Shown: positions 22,478 to 30,084, counted from the first letter of the stretch. The stretch: 59,768 bases of DNA from Bifidobacterium panos (GCF_012932445.1 NZ_JAAIIJ010000026.1:1-59768); one strand, 5' to 3'. Translations and numbers: made by a program. The notes: generated by a model not told the origin, from the sequence alone.

Positions 22478-22634
22478 TTGACGCTGCCGAATAGCCAGTG
22501 CTGCCGAGCAGCCGGCATTATGGTTCTATGCGACCCCTGTTCGAGCGCAACATGCCGTGGCGGTATGTTTTGCATTTGAACAGGGGTCGTATTAAAGTGG
22601 GGCGAGTTGTCCTGCGTAGCAGAACAACATCCAC

Positions 22635-22707
22635 GGGGCTGTAGCTCAGTTGGTAGAGCGCTTCGTTCGCATCGAAGAGGTCGTGGTTTCGACTACCATC
22701 AGCTCCA
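22635..22707 (+). tRNA. tRNA-Ala (anticodon CGC)
   Basis: A full cloverleaf: acceptor GGGGCTG / CAGCTCC with the alanine identity pair G3-U70, D-arm GCTCAGTTGGTAGAGC, anticodon loop TTCGCAT closed by CTTCG/CGAAG. The third CCA base is not encoded. It marks the left border of an accessory region. Confidence 0.92.
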
Positions 22708-22712
22708 CCGGC

Positions 22713-22745
22713 AGGGTTTTCGGAGAAATCCGAAAGCCCTTTTTT
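22713..22745 (+). terminator. Terminator of tRNA-Ala
   Basis: AGGGTTTTCGG / TCCGAAAGCCCT stem followed by TTTTTT, immediately after the tRNA. Confidence 0.85.
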
Positions 22746-22852
22746 CATGCCGAAAACCCAGGAATCGCAACGTTTAAGGCACTTTGCCGGCAAACTCCCG
22801 GTGTCAACCGGTGTCAACCGAAATCAACATTTCGGGTGGTGAAACGGGGGCT

Positions 22853-23143
22853 TATAGGAACCAAACGTGGTGCTTAAGTTTCGGGTGAGGCCTTGCGGGA
22901 GTAGGCGTGTCGGGCTGGTTTTAATGGAGGGCTCCATTAAAACGGGGTTTTTATGGGGGCTTCGCTTTTGCGGTGTGCGACAGCCCGATGAAGAAGAACG
23001 GCAAGCCCGACAACCCCTATGACACCGGCATCCAAGCCAACAACCACGACAATCCGACCAACGAACCCGGCTTTTACATCCGCAAAGACCACGTCCGCTA
23101 ACCCGGTAAAACGAATCCTAAAGCACCACGTTTGGTTCCTATA
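22853..23143. mobile_element. 291-bp element with 23-bp perfect inverted repeats
   Basis: The segment 22853-22875 (TATAGGAACC...GTGGTGCTT) recurs exactly, inverted, at 23121-23143. Inside are a strong palindrome at 22918-22943 (GTTTTAATGGAG/CTCCATTAAAAC) and a 37-codon ORF. The size and structure suit a MITE or a deletion derivative of an IS; no transposase is encoded. Confidence 0.7.
22988..23101 (+). CDS. 37-residue ORF inside the inverted-repeat element
   Basis: It starts MKKNGKPDNPYD and ends GFYIRKDHVR: hydrophilic, Asn-rich, with no recognised family. It may be the 3' remnant of a longer gene carried by the element, since the frame stays open upstream through VCDSP. No convincing ribosome-binding site. 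Coding status is doubtful. Confidence 0.25.
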   Translation: MKKNGKPDNPYDTGIQANNHDNPTNEPGFYIRKDHVR

Positions 23144-23243
23144 GGCCTGCAAGCTGCTGTTTTGAGCTGGTGCAGATTACGCACTAACTGGGATTCCTTA
23201 CCCACTGGATACAAAAACATGCGCAAGTGCGTCGAATACACTT

Positions 23244-23459
23244 TTAGGTACACAAAAATGGCGTCGTGGAATCATTCTGAAGCGCATCGGCCCCGGCTTT
23301 CCCGCGCGTGCGCCGTTCGTTCCTTTTGGAAGCGGCCCTTGCCAAGGCCATCCACTTGGCATCCACCATGTCACGCGGCTTGCCGTCCGCAGGCGGCACA
23401 TACGAAGGCATCGGCCTGATGCCCATTCCACTGGTGATCATGCCCCGCCCCCCTTTCAT
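23244..23459 (-). CDS. Hypothetical small protein, possibly a remnant
   Basis: 71 residues, starting MKGGRGMITSGMGIRPMP. It contains PPADGKPRDMVDAKW and a basic helix (ARAASKRNERRTRGKAG). Composition is more protein-like than the overlapping plus-strand frames. No family was recognised. It sits between the inverted-repeat element and the first toxin-antitoxin pair, and could be debris from a mobile element. Confidence 0.3.
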   Translation of the reverse strand: MKGGRGMITSGMGIRPMPSYVPPADGKPRDMVDAKWMALARAASKRNERRTRGKAGADALQNDSTTPFLCT

Positions 23460-23623
23460 GCGCTCTCGCCGAACTTGACCGCAGTCATCTGAGCAAAAGC
23501 GACAAGGACATTTGAACAATGCACGTGAACAAAAGGATACGGCTTTCTCTGACGGCTTTCCAATCTGGGTTTGGTAATGTGGCTCTTTAGGGAATCGCCT
23601 TTTTCAGTATCGGAGGTGTGATG

Positions 23624-23860
23624 ATGAGCATGGGCACTCAGCAGGTCATGGTCGGGTTCGATTATGACGATTACGTCGCCGCTGATGCGGTTGCGCACCG
23701 TGAGGGCAGCTCGATTTATCAGGAGCTCGTCAAGTTCCTGCAAGGCCGCACGAAGCCCGACCATCTGAGTTCCACGCCGCAACCGGACGACACCGTATTG
23801 CGCACCGAGAACGATTGGGATGCCTTCCGCACCAACATTCTTGGGGGCGCCGCCGAGTGA
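23624..23860 (+). CDS. Type II antitoxin (RelB/DinJ-like)
   Basis: About 78 residues. The N-terminal QQVMVGFDYDDYVAADAVAHREGSS is a ribbon-helix-helix-like segment and the C-terminal acidic half (PQPDDTVLRTENDWDAFRTN) would wrap the toxin. The ATG at 23624 lies 7 nt after GGAGG; in-frame starts at 23618 and 23621 are closer. Its stop overlaps the toxin start (GTGA), the usual antitoxin-first layout. Confidence 0.7.
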   Translation: MSMGTQQVMVGFDYDDYVAADAVAHREGSSIYQELVKFLQGRTKPDHLSSTPQPDDTVLRTENDWDAFRTNILGGAAE

Positions 23861-24177
23861 GCGTGGCCGTAGGGTTTTCCAGCGAGGCGAAACGCGACCT
23901 CAAACGACTGGCGAGATGGCGGCCATCGTATGCCGCCGAGCTTATCGATCTCCTGCACGACGAACTGGCGGCACACGGCCGTGTTCCCGACGGCTACGCG
24001 CCGCATGTGCTGGACAATCCGCGCGAACCATACAGCGGGTGCATGGAGTTTCATTTCATGGATGACGTGCTCGTGCTGTATTACCCGCCCAAACCGCAGG
24101 ATTTCGTGCGCGTGCTCCACGTCTGCACGCATGAGGAACTGCGCGAGGGCAAATGCGGAAACGAATGGCCCCGCTAG
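23857..24177 (+). CDS. Type II toxin, YafQ/RelE-like mRNA interferase
   Basis: 106 residues from GTG 23857, which overlaps the antitoxin stop. SSEAKRDLKRLARW is the usual RelE/YafQ first helix. HVLDNPREPYSGCMEFHFMDDVLVLYY covers the central sheet, and VRVLHVCTHEELREG carries the C-terminal His expected of YafQ. It probably cleaves mRNA on the ribosome when released from its antitoxin (family knowledge). The frame appears intact. Confidence 0.75.
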   Translation: MSVAVGFSSEAKRDLKRLARWRPSYAAELIDLLHDELAAHGRVPDGYAPHVLDNPREPYSGCMEFHFMDDVLVLYYPPKPQDFVRVLHVCTHEELREGKCGNEWPR

Positions 24178-24203
24178 CCGACGCCCAGAACCAAGATGCC
24201 TCG
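24178..24203 (+). repeat. 26-bp direct repeat, copy 1 (copy 2 at 26026-26051)
   Basis: CCGACGCCCAGAACCAAGA and the following bases recur at 26026-26051 with two mismatches overall. The copies enclose two putative toxin-antitoxin modules and lie directly after a toxin stop and upstream of a TA operator, respectively. Confidence 0.7.
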
Positions 24204-24249
24204 ATTGGCTCCCATGAGCGTGGTTCCGGGTTTGGCGGCGTTTTCGTAT

Positions 24250-24573
24250 TTAGGCGGATTGCGGGATGCGTGCGGATTGCCCGGATGGGTCGGCCAGGTA
24301 GGCCGCCAATGCCTTGCGGATCAGGGCGGCTCCGCTGAGATGCTCTTCTTTCGCCTGCTTGTCGGCTTTGTCGGCCATCTCGGGGGTCAGGTAGGTTTTG
24401 CGCATGACTGAAGCCTTTGCACGTGGCGCATCAGAGAGCGGCCTTCCGGCGAAAATATCGTCCAAGTCGCCAACTGTGATTGGATGGGTGGGGCGGATGA
24501 CCTCACCTATAATCTGAGGGGTTTCTCTGGCGTAGGAATCTGAGAGTTCAAACCAGTCGATTTTCTGTGTCAT
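24250..24573 (-). CDS. Putative ribbon-helix-helix antitoxin
   Basis: 107 residues. The C-terminal half (MRKTYLTPEMADKADKQAKE...GAALIRKALAAYL) is a ribbon-helix-helix pattern. The N-terminal half (MTQKIDWFELSDSYAR...TVGDLDDIFAGRPL) is unassigned. An AAGGAGAAACGAAA ribosome-binding region precedes the ATG. The gene for a possible toxin lies 34 bp upstream, giving toxin-first order as in BrnT-BrnA systems, although similarity to BrnA is not clear by eye. Confidence 0.55.
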   Translation of the reverse strand: MTQKIDWFELSDSYARETPQIIGEVIRPTHPITVGDLDDIFAGRPLSDAPRAKASVMRKTYLTPEMADKADKQAKEEHLSGAALIRKALAAYLADPSGQSARIPQSA

Positions 24574-24607
24574 TTTCGTTTCTCCTTACTATGTAAGTCT
24601 TATACCT

Positions 24608-24862
24608 TTATTCGGCCTCATCGAAGTAGTGCAACCATTCCGGGCGGCATTCCATAGCATGAAACGCCTTGCGCGTGCGCTGGGACACCAGCACCTCCAC
24701 GCGACGCTCCCTGTACTCGTCCGCATAGCCGAGAAACGCCATGGCGCGATCGCCTTTCACTCTGGACTCGACCTCGAAGACGGCCACCGGGTGCCCGATC
24801 ACGTAATCGATCTGCGGGCGGGTGAACCAGTGTTCATAGGCTGAGTCCTCGCAATCAAACAT
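24608..24862 (-). CDS. Small protein, possible toxin partner (BrnT-like order)
   Basis: 84 residues: a short N-terminus (MFDCEDSAYEHWFTRPQID), then VIGHPVAVFEVESRV, FLGYADEYRERRVEVLVSQRT and ECRPEWLHYFDEAE. The strand-rich pattern and position before a ribbon-helix-helix gene suggest a TA toxin, but no family was firmly recognised. An imperfect palindrome TAGTACC...GGACTA (24871-24891) upstream could be an operator. Confidence 0.5.
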   Translation of the reverse strand: MFDCEDSAYEHWFTRPQIDYVIGHPVAVFEVESRVKGDRAMAFLGYADEYRERRVEVLVSQRTRKAFHAMECRPEWLHYFDEAE

Positions 24863-25052
24863 GAAGAATATAGTACCAGATAATAGGACTAAATAAAAGC
24901 CAGCTCATAGGTTGGGACTTTAGCGGAAAGAAAACCAAAGGTCGGTGCATTTATAACTTTTGGGACGAGGGCACCCCCTTCAGCGCACGAATAGGAAAGT
25001 CCCTATCAGGACACATAGTGGAGATGCAACCTGCGAAGTGGAAGGAGGGGTC

Positions 25053-25211
25053 ATGGCAAGGAAACCTACTGCCGAAGAAATCAAGAAGATGCGCCAGGTG
25101 TACGGTCTTTGGACGGAACGCGATAAGCGAATCTCCAAAATTGCCTTTGATGCCCGCCTCAAGAGGTCTGAGGATTTTCGTAGTGAGCGAACGCGAATTA
25201 CGATGGCATGA
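25053..25211 (+). CDS. Hypothetical 52-residue basic protein
   Basis: It starts MARKPTAEEIKKMRQVYGLW behind GGAGGGG, a good ribosome-binding site. It is highly charged and mostly helical-looking, and ends SERTRITMA. It may be the N-terminal part of a longer, truncated gene. Bases 24892-25052 and 25212-25366 show nothing else convincing. Confidence 0.4.
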   Translation: MARKPTAEEIKKMRQVYGLWTERDKRISKIAFDARLKRSEDFRSERTRITMA

Positions 25212-25366
25212 TCTAACCGAAGACTATTGGGATGATATATGCTCCATGTCGTGCGTTCATCCTGCGCTTTCCGGCGGTCGGCATAAGGGGTCTTTCCCGT
25301 AGGAAGAGGAAATTCAGGCGTTTCTTTCGTATATACCGTTCGTAAGCAATCTGGAGTTTGAGAGGT

Positions 25367-25654
25367 TTAGGCTTGCGCCGGTTCGATGACCAGTCGCCCT
25401 CCCAAGGCCGCGACGACTTTGGCGATGGTGCGGAAGCTGGGGTTGCCGGAACGGTCGAGGCTCTTGTACAGGCTTTCGCGCCCGACCCCGGCTTCTTTGG
25501 CGATCTGCCCCATGCCTCGCGCTTTGGCAACGTCGCCGATAGCCGCTTGCAGTAGGGCGGGGTCGTTCAGTTCTGCGGCGGCGTTGAGGTATGCGATTGC
25601 GTCCTGTTCGGTGTCGATGTATTCGCTTGCATCCCAGCGGCCGATGTTCACCAT
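25367..25654 (-). CDS. HigA-like antitoxin (XRE family)
   Basis: 95 residues. A helix-turn-helix is visible as MGQIAKEAGVGRESLYKSLD, followed by GNPSFRTIAKVVAALGGRLVI, the standard ending of 'addiction module antidote' proteins. It overlaps the 3' end of the toxin frame by 7 nt. It appears intact although the toxin is not. Confidence 0.8.
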   Translation of the reverse strand: MVNIGRWDASEYIDTEQDAIAYLNAAAELNDPALLQAAIGDVAKARGMGQIAKEAGVGRESLYKSLDRSGNPSFRTIAKVVAALGGRLVIEPAQA

Positions 25655-25958
25655 TGTTTGTCCTTCCTGAGTTGGTCGAGCATTCTTTGCGCACGTTTGA
25701 CGTCGCGGCTTTGTCCGCTTTTGTCTCCACCGGCGAGCAGGAGCATGAGCGTATCGCCTTTCTGAGCGAAGTAGACGCGATACCCCGAACCGAAGTGGAA
25801 GCGGAGTTCGCTTACGCCACCGCCTACCGGGTGCAGGTCGACAGTGGGTTGCCCGCTGTCTCGCACAGTTTGAGTCTTGCGTTGATTCGGGCTTTGGCGT
25901 TGGTGTCGCGCAATCGGCGGAACCATGCATCGTATTCGTCGGTTTTCAGTATCTGCAC
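25648..25958 (-). pseudogene. Frameshifted HigB/RelE-like toxin
   Basis: From a GTG at 25958, one frame gives ILKTDEYDAWFRRLRDTNAKA...CETAG, the usual first half of a Gp49/HigB-like toxin, and then soon stops. The second half (QPTVDLHPVGGGVSELRFHF...RVYFAQKGDTLMLLLAGGDKS...) continues in the next frame to 25648. The joint lies near 25867-25875, where one missing base would restore ETAGQPTVDLHPVG. It is therefore a probable one-base deletion; sequencing error or programmed frameshifting cannot be excluded. Confidence 0.75.
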
Positions 25959-25962
25959 ACCA

Positions 25963-25990
25963 CTTATTGTATCCCACAAGATACAATAAG
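25963..25990. promoter_or_regulatory. Palindromic operator of the HigBA-like module
   Basis: A perfect 11-bp inverted repeat CTTATTGTATC / GATACAATAAG separated by six bases, positioned just upstream of the toxin start. This is the expected site for HigA autorepression. Confidence 0.7.
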
Positions 25991-26121
25991 GCAAGTGGGC
26001 CACTAGCCAACTACCCTGTCCCTGCCCGACGCCCAGAACCAAGACGCTTCGGATCAACTCGGTGGCTTGGACACTTGCCGCCAGTTTCCTGCACCTCAAT
26101 GAAATAAGCGGGCAAGCGATC

Positions 26122-26217
26122 TCATATCGACATACCGATGCCCACCACCTTATAGGCTTTCAACCGCCCCGCGTTTATCATGTCGCACACGTGCTGACGG
26201 GAACAACGCAGGTATGT
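26122..26217 (-). pseudogene. Fragment of an excisionase-type HTH gene, cut by the IS
   Basis: The minus strand encodes LRCSRQHVCDMINAGRLKAY, the helix-turn-helix signature of excisionase-like regulators, then KVVGIGMSI and a stop at 26122. The upstream part is missing because the IS element begins at 26218. Confidence 0.5.
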
Positions 26218-26245
26218 GGGGGTTCCGGACGATTTTCTGGACACT

Positions 26246-26520
26246 TTAGGCTGCGTATCCTAAAGATAGTCGGTATTCTTCCGGGCTTTTCCAGCCCAGG
26301 GATTTCTTTCTTCGTCGTTTGTTGTGGTAGCGGATGTATTCGTCGAGTCTTTCGTTGAACTCCTCGAACGTCACGCCTTCCCAGATCCTGTGGTGGAAGA
26401 ACTCGTTTTTGAGCCGCCCGAAGAACCCCTCGCAGGCCGCGTTGTCCGGCGAACATGCCTTCCTCGACATCGACCGGGTGATTCCGTTCTCTCTGCATAT
26501 CTCGATCCATTCGGGCCGCC
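26246..26520 (-). pseudogene. IS3-type transposase OrfB, C-terminal remnant
   Basis: The frame reads WIEICRENGITRSMSRKACS, then PDNAACEGFFGRLKNEFF and YIRYHNKRRRKKSLGW, ending LGYAA: the last part of the integrase core including the catalytic Glu region (CEGFFGRLKNE). A stop interrupts the frame upstream of RRPEW. Confidence 0.85.
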
Positions 26521-26529
26521 GTCAGATGC

Positions 26530-26684
26530 GCATACCTCCTTCGAACAGGCCCGGCCGACTCGCTCCTCCAACGACGAAGCGTTCTGACGCTGACAACACC
26601 CAGCTTTCGCGCGGCCTTACTGCAAGACCCATTGTTTTCCGCAAGGACCCTCAGAGCTTTGGCCTTGAACTCCCCACTGTACAT
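26530..26684 (-). pseudogene. IS3-type transposase OrfA, N-terminal remnant
   Basis: MYSGEFKAKALRVLAENNGS and SKAARKLGVVSVRTLRRW form the helix-turn-helix of an IS3 OrfA, starting at 26684 behind AAGGAG. The frame then runs into the deletion junction. Confidence 0.8.
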
Positions 26685-26926
26685 AAACAATCTCCTTTCA
26701 TGCTTCCCCACATGTCCAGAAAATCGTCCGAAACCCCCACCGGCAGGGGGCAAATACGATGGACGACACGGTGGAAACCCGCGCGCAACGCGTTCGCCGT
26801 CACCTTCGCCGACCGCTGGCCGCTGGCCGGGCGAAGAAACACAACAACAATAAAAACACCAATTACACACCCAACGAGACAGCCCCCCTATAACCCGTAA
26901 AATAAAATAGGAGTTGACAGTATGAT

Positions 26927-28017
26927 ATGAAAGATCAAACTTTGACAGACAAACAGACAGAGTATAACGCTATTGATTTAGCAAAATTTATATGTGCGCT
27001 ACTTGTTGTATCAATACATGTACCTCCGTTTGGTTTAACAGATAACGAGACGCTACGATTGCTTAATTATGGGATTCGAGCGTGCTTAGCAAGAATAGCG
27101 GTACCATTTTTCTTTGTTTCGTCTGGATTTTTATTATACCGAAAATCATCGTTAGAAAAATTTTCGTTGGATCGAACAAAACTGTATGTTGCTAAATTGA
27201 TAAGGCTATACGTTATCTGGACACTGATTTATTGTCCTCTCAAAATCAAAGCTATAAAAGCGGATGAGGAGGGGATCATTCACGGCGTCCTTGCTTATTG
27301 CAGGGAAATTGTGTTTAAAGGCAGTTATACGCAATTATGGTATTTTCCGGCATTGATTTTTTCTGTTGTCGTTATATCATACCTTTTATCAAGAAAAATA
27401 AGCCTTAGAAAAATAGTTATAGTAGCATTTTGTTTTTACATGGTAGGACTGCTTGCGCAAAGTTGGTTCGGCATCATTAAACCCTTGCAGTTCAATGCGC
27501 CTAAGCTATGGCACTTTTTAGAGGTTATAGAGAAGATAATCTTTACAACGCGTGATGGATTATTTGAAGGGCTTTTATTTGTCGGAATGGGGGCAACTGT
27601 TGCGTTTTATGGCTTTAAATTGCCACAAAGAAACGCATTGATTGGTTTTCTTGCTTCATATTTTCTGATGTTTATTGAAGCCTTAGCTCTTAAATACTTT
27701 GATTTTGTAAGAGCTATGGACATGTATATTTTTTGGTTCCTCTAACGTGGTTTGCATTTGGCTTGATTGTGAATTATCGAATTCCAAGTAATAGTACTAT
27801 TTTTAAAACACTTAGAACATTAAGCTCCTTAATATTCTATATTCATTTGTGGATAAAATGGTTTATCATTAAATTTTTTACCATAATTGGTTTTGACATT
27901 GAAAAAACGTGTCTTTTATTTATCCTGACAGTTAGCGTAAGCATTGCTGTTGCGTATGCGATTTACAAAGTATCTAACTATGAGCGGTTTAATTGGCTTA
28001 AAAAATTGTATTCATAG
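26927..28017 (+). pseudogene. Acyltransferase 3 family membrane protein, frameshifted
   Basis: The first frame (26927-27745, 272 residues) opens with NAIDLAKFICALLVVSIHVP, the family start containing the catalytic His, followed by many membrane helices. It stops after MDMYIFWFL. The remainder (VPLTWFAFGLIVNYRIPSNS...) continues in the next frame to 28017. The shift is at the run of six T (27729-27734): one more T would give a normal protein of about 363 residues. The region is conspicuously AT-rich, with AT-ending codons, unlike the chromosome, which indicates horizontal acquisition. Members O-acylate cell-surface sugars. Confidence 0.85.
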
Positions 28018-28020
28018 TAG

Positions 28021-28293
28021 ATGGATTTCATCCAAAGAAAAAGGCAGCTTTGGCATCACATTCCTGAAACAACCGATACTTGCCCTGATTGTGGTATGCG
28101 TGAAGTATTCGCCACTTTCGGCTGTGAAAGCAGGAAACAGAAAGGAAGGCATGTGGGCATCTACCGTGATCTGCTCTTCTCGTTTGATTTCGTCGAAGCC
28201 TGTCGAGAAGACCCACCCGGTTTCGCAATGCTGAAGCTTGCCGAATCGGGATTCAACAAAAACTACAGAAGTACGGCTTGGTGGGGAAAATAA
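28021..28293 (+). CDS. Hypothetical protein with a Cys-x2-Cys motif
   Basis: 90 residues, starting one stop codon after the acyltransferase frame. It contains TCPDCGMREVFATFGCES, then GRHVGIYRDLLFSFDFVEAC and LKLAESGFNKNYRSTAWWGK. Its GC content is normal for the genome, so it is unrelated to the preceding AT-rich gene. No family was recognised and there is no ribosome-binding site; it may be a 5'-truncated gene. Confidence 0.4.
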   Translation: MDFIQRKRQLWHHIPETTDTCPDCGMREVFATFGCESRKQKGRHVGIYRDLLFSFDFVEACREDPPGFAMLKLAESGFNKNYRSTAWWGK

Positions 28294-28342
28294 CGTCACG
28301 TAAACAAGCTAAAGCGAAATGCTACAATGCACTGACCAATCT

Positions 28343-28365
28343 ATGTGTATATAATGTATACACAT
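28343..28365. promoter_or_regulatory. Palindromic operator of mazEF
   Basis: ATGTGTATA / TATACACAT form a perfect 9-bp inverted repeat with five bases between, overlapping a -10-like TATAAT (28349-28354). It lies 17 bp before the MazE start, as expected for an autoregulatory site. Confidence 0.75.
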
Positions 28366-28382
28366 CTATGGGAGGAGCCGTC

Positions 28383-28634
28383 ATGGGCACATCGACACTC
28401 GTGAAATGGGGTAACGGGCAAGGGGTCCGCATCAGCCGCGACATCATGGAAAGCATGGGCATGAGCATTGGGGACCGGCTCGAGGTGCAAGTGCGCGACG
28501 GCAACATCGTCATGACGCCAAAGCGCACGCGCACCATCACCATCCCAGACTTTCAGACAATGTTCGCAAACTACCACGGCCCGCAAGCCTCGGAAGATGG
28601 CTTCGCCTCGCCTCAAGGCAGGGAACTGCTATGA
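28383..28634 (+). CDS. mazE: MazE-like antitoxin (AbrB/SpoVT fold)
   Basis: 83 residues. The swapped-hairpin DNA-binding domain is STLVKWGNGQGVRISRDIME, followed by GMSIGDRLEVQVRDGNIVMTP. The C-terminal tail (IPDFQTMFANYHGPQ...) would occupy the toxin. The ATG at 28383 follows GGGAGGAG; a longer in-frame ORF from 28278 has no ribosome-binding site and crosses the operator. It overlaps mazF by ATGA. Confidence 0.85.
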   Translation: MGTSTLVKWGNGQGVRISRDIMESMGMSIGDRLEVQVRDGNIVMTPKRTRTITIPDFQTMFANYHGPQASEDGFASPQGRELL

Positions 28635-29002
28635 ACACCTATCATTATGGCGACATCCTGTGGGTCGACCTCGATCCCGCAGCCGGGCATGAGCAGCGCA
28701 AACGCAGGCCGGTCATCGTCGTCAGCAACGATGCGTACAACCGCTTCAACAACTTGACCATGACAGTTCCCATTACCAGCAATCGCGAATACCCTCTTCA
28801 TATTGACGTCGGCACCATCCCCACTGAAACCAGCGGGGAGATTCATGGCTGGGCAGAAGTCGAACAACTCAAATCACTGGACCTCCCCTCGCGGCATGCG
28901 CAAGTGGTCGGCGAACTTGATGACGAAACCATGAATCGCATCACGGATATGACATTAGGCTGCCTCCTGCAGCCGACCATGCGCGTCGAAAGCCTCGCGT
29001 AG
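28631..29002 (+). CDS. mazF: MazF-like endoribonuclease toxin
   Basis: 123 residues of the PemK/MazF family. YGDILWVDLDPAAGHEQRKR and RPVIVVSNDAYNRFN contain the conserved PxxGxE-type and Arg residues. VPITSN and WAEVEQLKSLDL (the catalytic Thr/Ser region) follow. It cleaves mRNA at short motifs when MazE is degraded (family knowledge). The frame is complete, so the module looks functional. Confidence 0.9.
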   Translation: MNTYHYGDILWVDLDPAAGHEQRKRRPVIVVSNDAYNRFNNLTMTVPITSNREYPLHIDVGTIPTETSGEIHGWAEVEQLKSLDLPSRHAQVVGELDDETMNRITDMTLGCLLQPTMRVESLA

Positions 29003-29122
29003 AAAATCGAATATCGCCTCATTGGCATATTGGGCTTCGGCTGATCTGAACGTTAGCTCCGGGTTTTTCTTGAGTTCTTTTGCGGGTTTTGTACTGTCCC
29101 TGAACGCGGGGATACTGGGAGC

Positions 29123-30034
29123 ATGAGCGATGAGCATGGGATGATTGAGCGCGCGGGCATGGTGGTGCTGGCGGCCACACCGATCGGGAATGTGGCGGAC
29201 GCCTCCGAACGGCTCAAGACACTGCTGGCGCACGCCGACATCGTGGCCGCGGAGGACACGCGCCGCCTGTACGACCTGGCGAATCGGCTGGGTGTGCATG
29301 TGGGCGGCAAGGTCGTCGCCTATCACGACCATAACGAGCGCGACAAGGCCGACGGGCTGCTCGACCAAGTCGAATCGCAGGACGCCACGGTGCTGGTCGT
29401 GTCCGACGCGGGCATGCCCACCATCAACGACCCCGGCTTGGCGATTGTGCGCCGAGCCATCGAGCGGGGGCTCAGCGTCACGTGCGCGCCAGGGCCGAGC
29501 GCGGTGCTCGATGCGCTGGCGCTCTCGGGCTTGCCCACCGACCGCTTCTGCTACGAGGGCTTCCTGCCGCGCAAGCATTCCGAACGCACGCAATACCTAA
29601 GAACCCTGCAAGGCGAACGCCGCACGATGGTGTTCTACGAAACGCTGCACCGCATCGCCGAATCGATGGAGGATCTGCTCGATGCCTTCGGCCCGAATCG
29701 CCCGATGGCTTTGTGCCGCGAACTGACCAAGGATTACGAACAGGTGCGGCGCGGCACCATTGTGGACATCCGCAACAGCGTGCAAGCCGACCCGCCTCGC
29801 GGCGAAATGGTGCTGGTGGTCGGCGGCGCATCCGACAAAGAGGCCAGCGAGGCTGCGCCGAACAGCCTGTCCATCGAGGAGCTGGCCGTGCTCGCCATCG
29901 ACCGCGCGCTGGAAGACGGCTTGCGCATCAAGGAGGCCATCGGTCAGGTGGTGGACGAGCATCCGCTGCCCGACGGTTCGCTGCCCAACCGCAAGAAGGT
30001 GTATGCGGCGGTGCTTGACATCAAGGGACAATAA
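29123..30034 (+). CDS. rsmI: 16S rRNA 2'-O-ribose C1402 methyltransferase
   Basis: 303 residues of the RsmI (YraL) family, which methylates C1402 in the ribosomal P site using S-adenosylmethionine. TPIGNVADASER, AAEDTRRLYDL, VVSDAGMPTINDPG and CAPGPSAVLDALALSGLP are the classic tetrapyrrole-methylase-fold motifs. The start MSDEHGM at 29123 follows CTGGGAGC. It is the first core gene after the accessory region. Confidence 0.95.
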   Translation: MSDEHGMIERAGMVVLAATPIGNVADASERLKTLLAHADIVAAEDTRRLYDLANRLGVHVGGKVVAYHDHNERDKADGLLDQVESQDATVLVVSDAGMPTINDPGLAIVRRAIERGLSVTCAPGPSAVLDALALSGLPTDRFCYEGFLPRKHSERTQYLRTLQGERRTMVFYETLHRIAESMEDLLDAFGPNRPMALCRELTKDYEQVRRGTIVDIRNSVQADPPRGEMVLVVGGASDKEASEAAPNSLSIEELAVLAIDRALEDGLRIKEAIGQVVDEHPLPDGSLPNRKKVYAAVLDIKGQ

Positions 30035-30084
30035 ATAGGGGCAATAATAAATAAGGACCGCTTCAACCGGGTCTCAACCGAGCT

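Larger units (their letters stand above)
26218..26738 (-). mobile_element. Internally deleted IS3-family element
   Basis: Terminal inverted repeats of 26 bp (26218-26243 and 26713-26738, GGGGGTT...CTGGACA, one mismatch) enclose only 521 bp, against roughly 1.2-1.5 kb for a complete IS3-type element. The N-terminus of OrfA and the C-terminus of OrfB remain; the middle is gone. It could be mobilised only by a transposase in trans. Confidence 0.85.

Noticed and set aside
22937..23152. A 71-codon minus-strand ORF across the 291-bp element
   Set aside because: It includes the inverted-repeat end and the palindrome, has no ribosome-binding site, and its Val/Gly-rich translation is typical of an antisense shadow.
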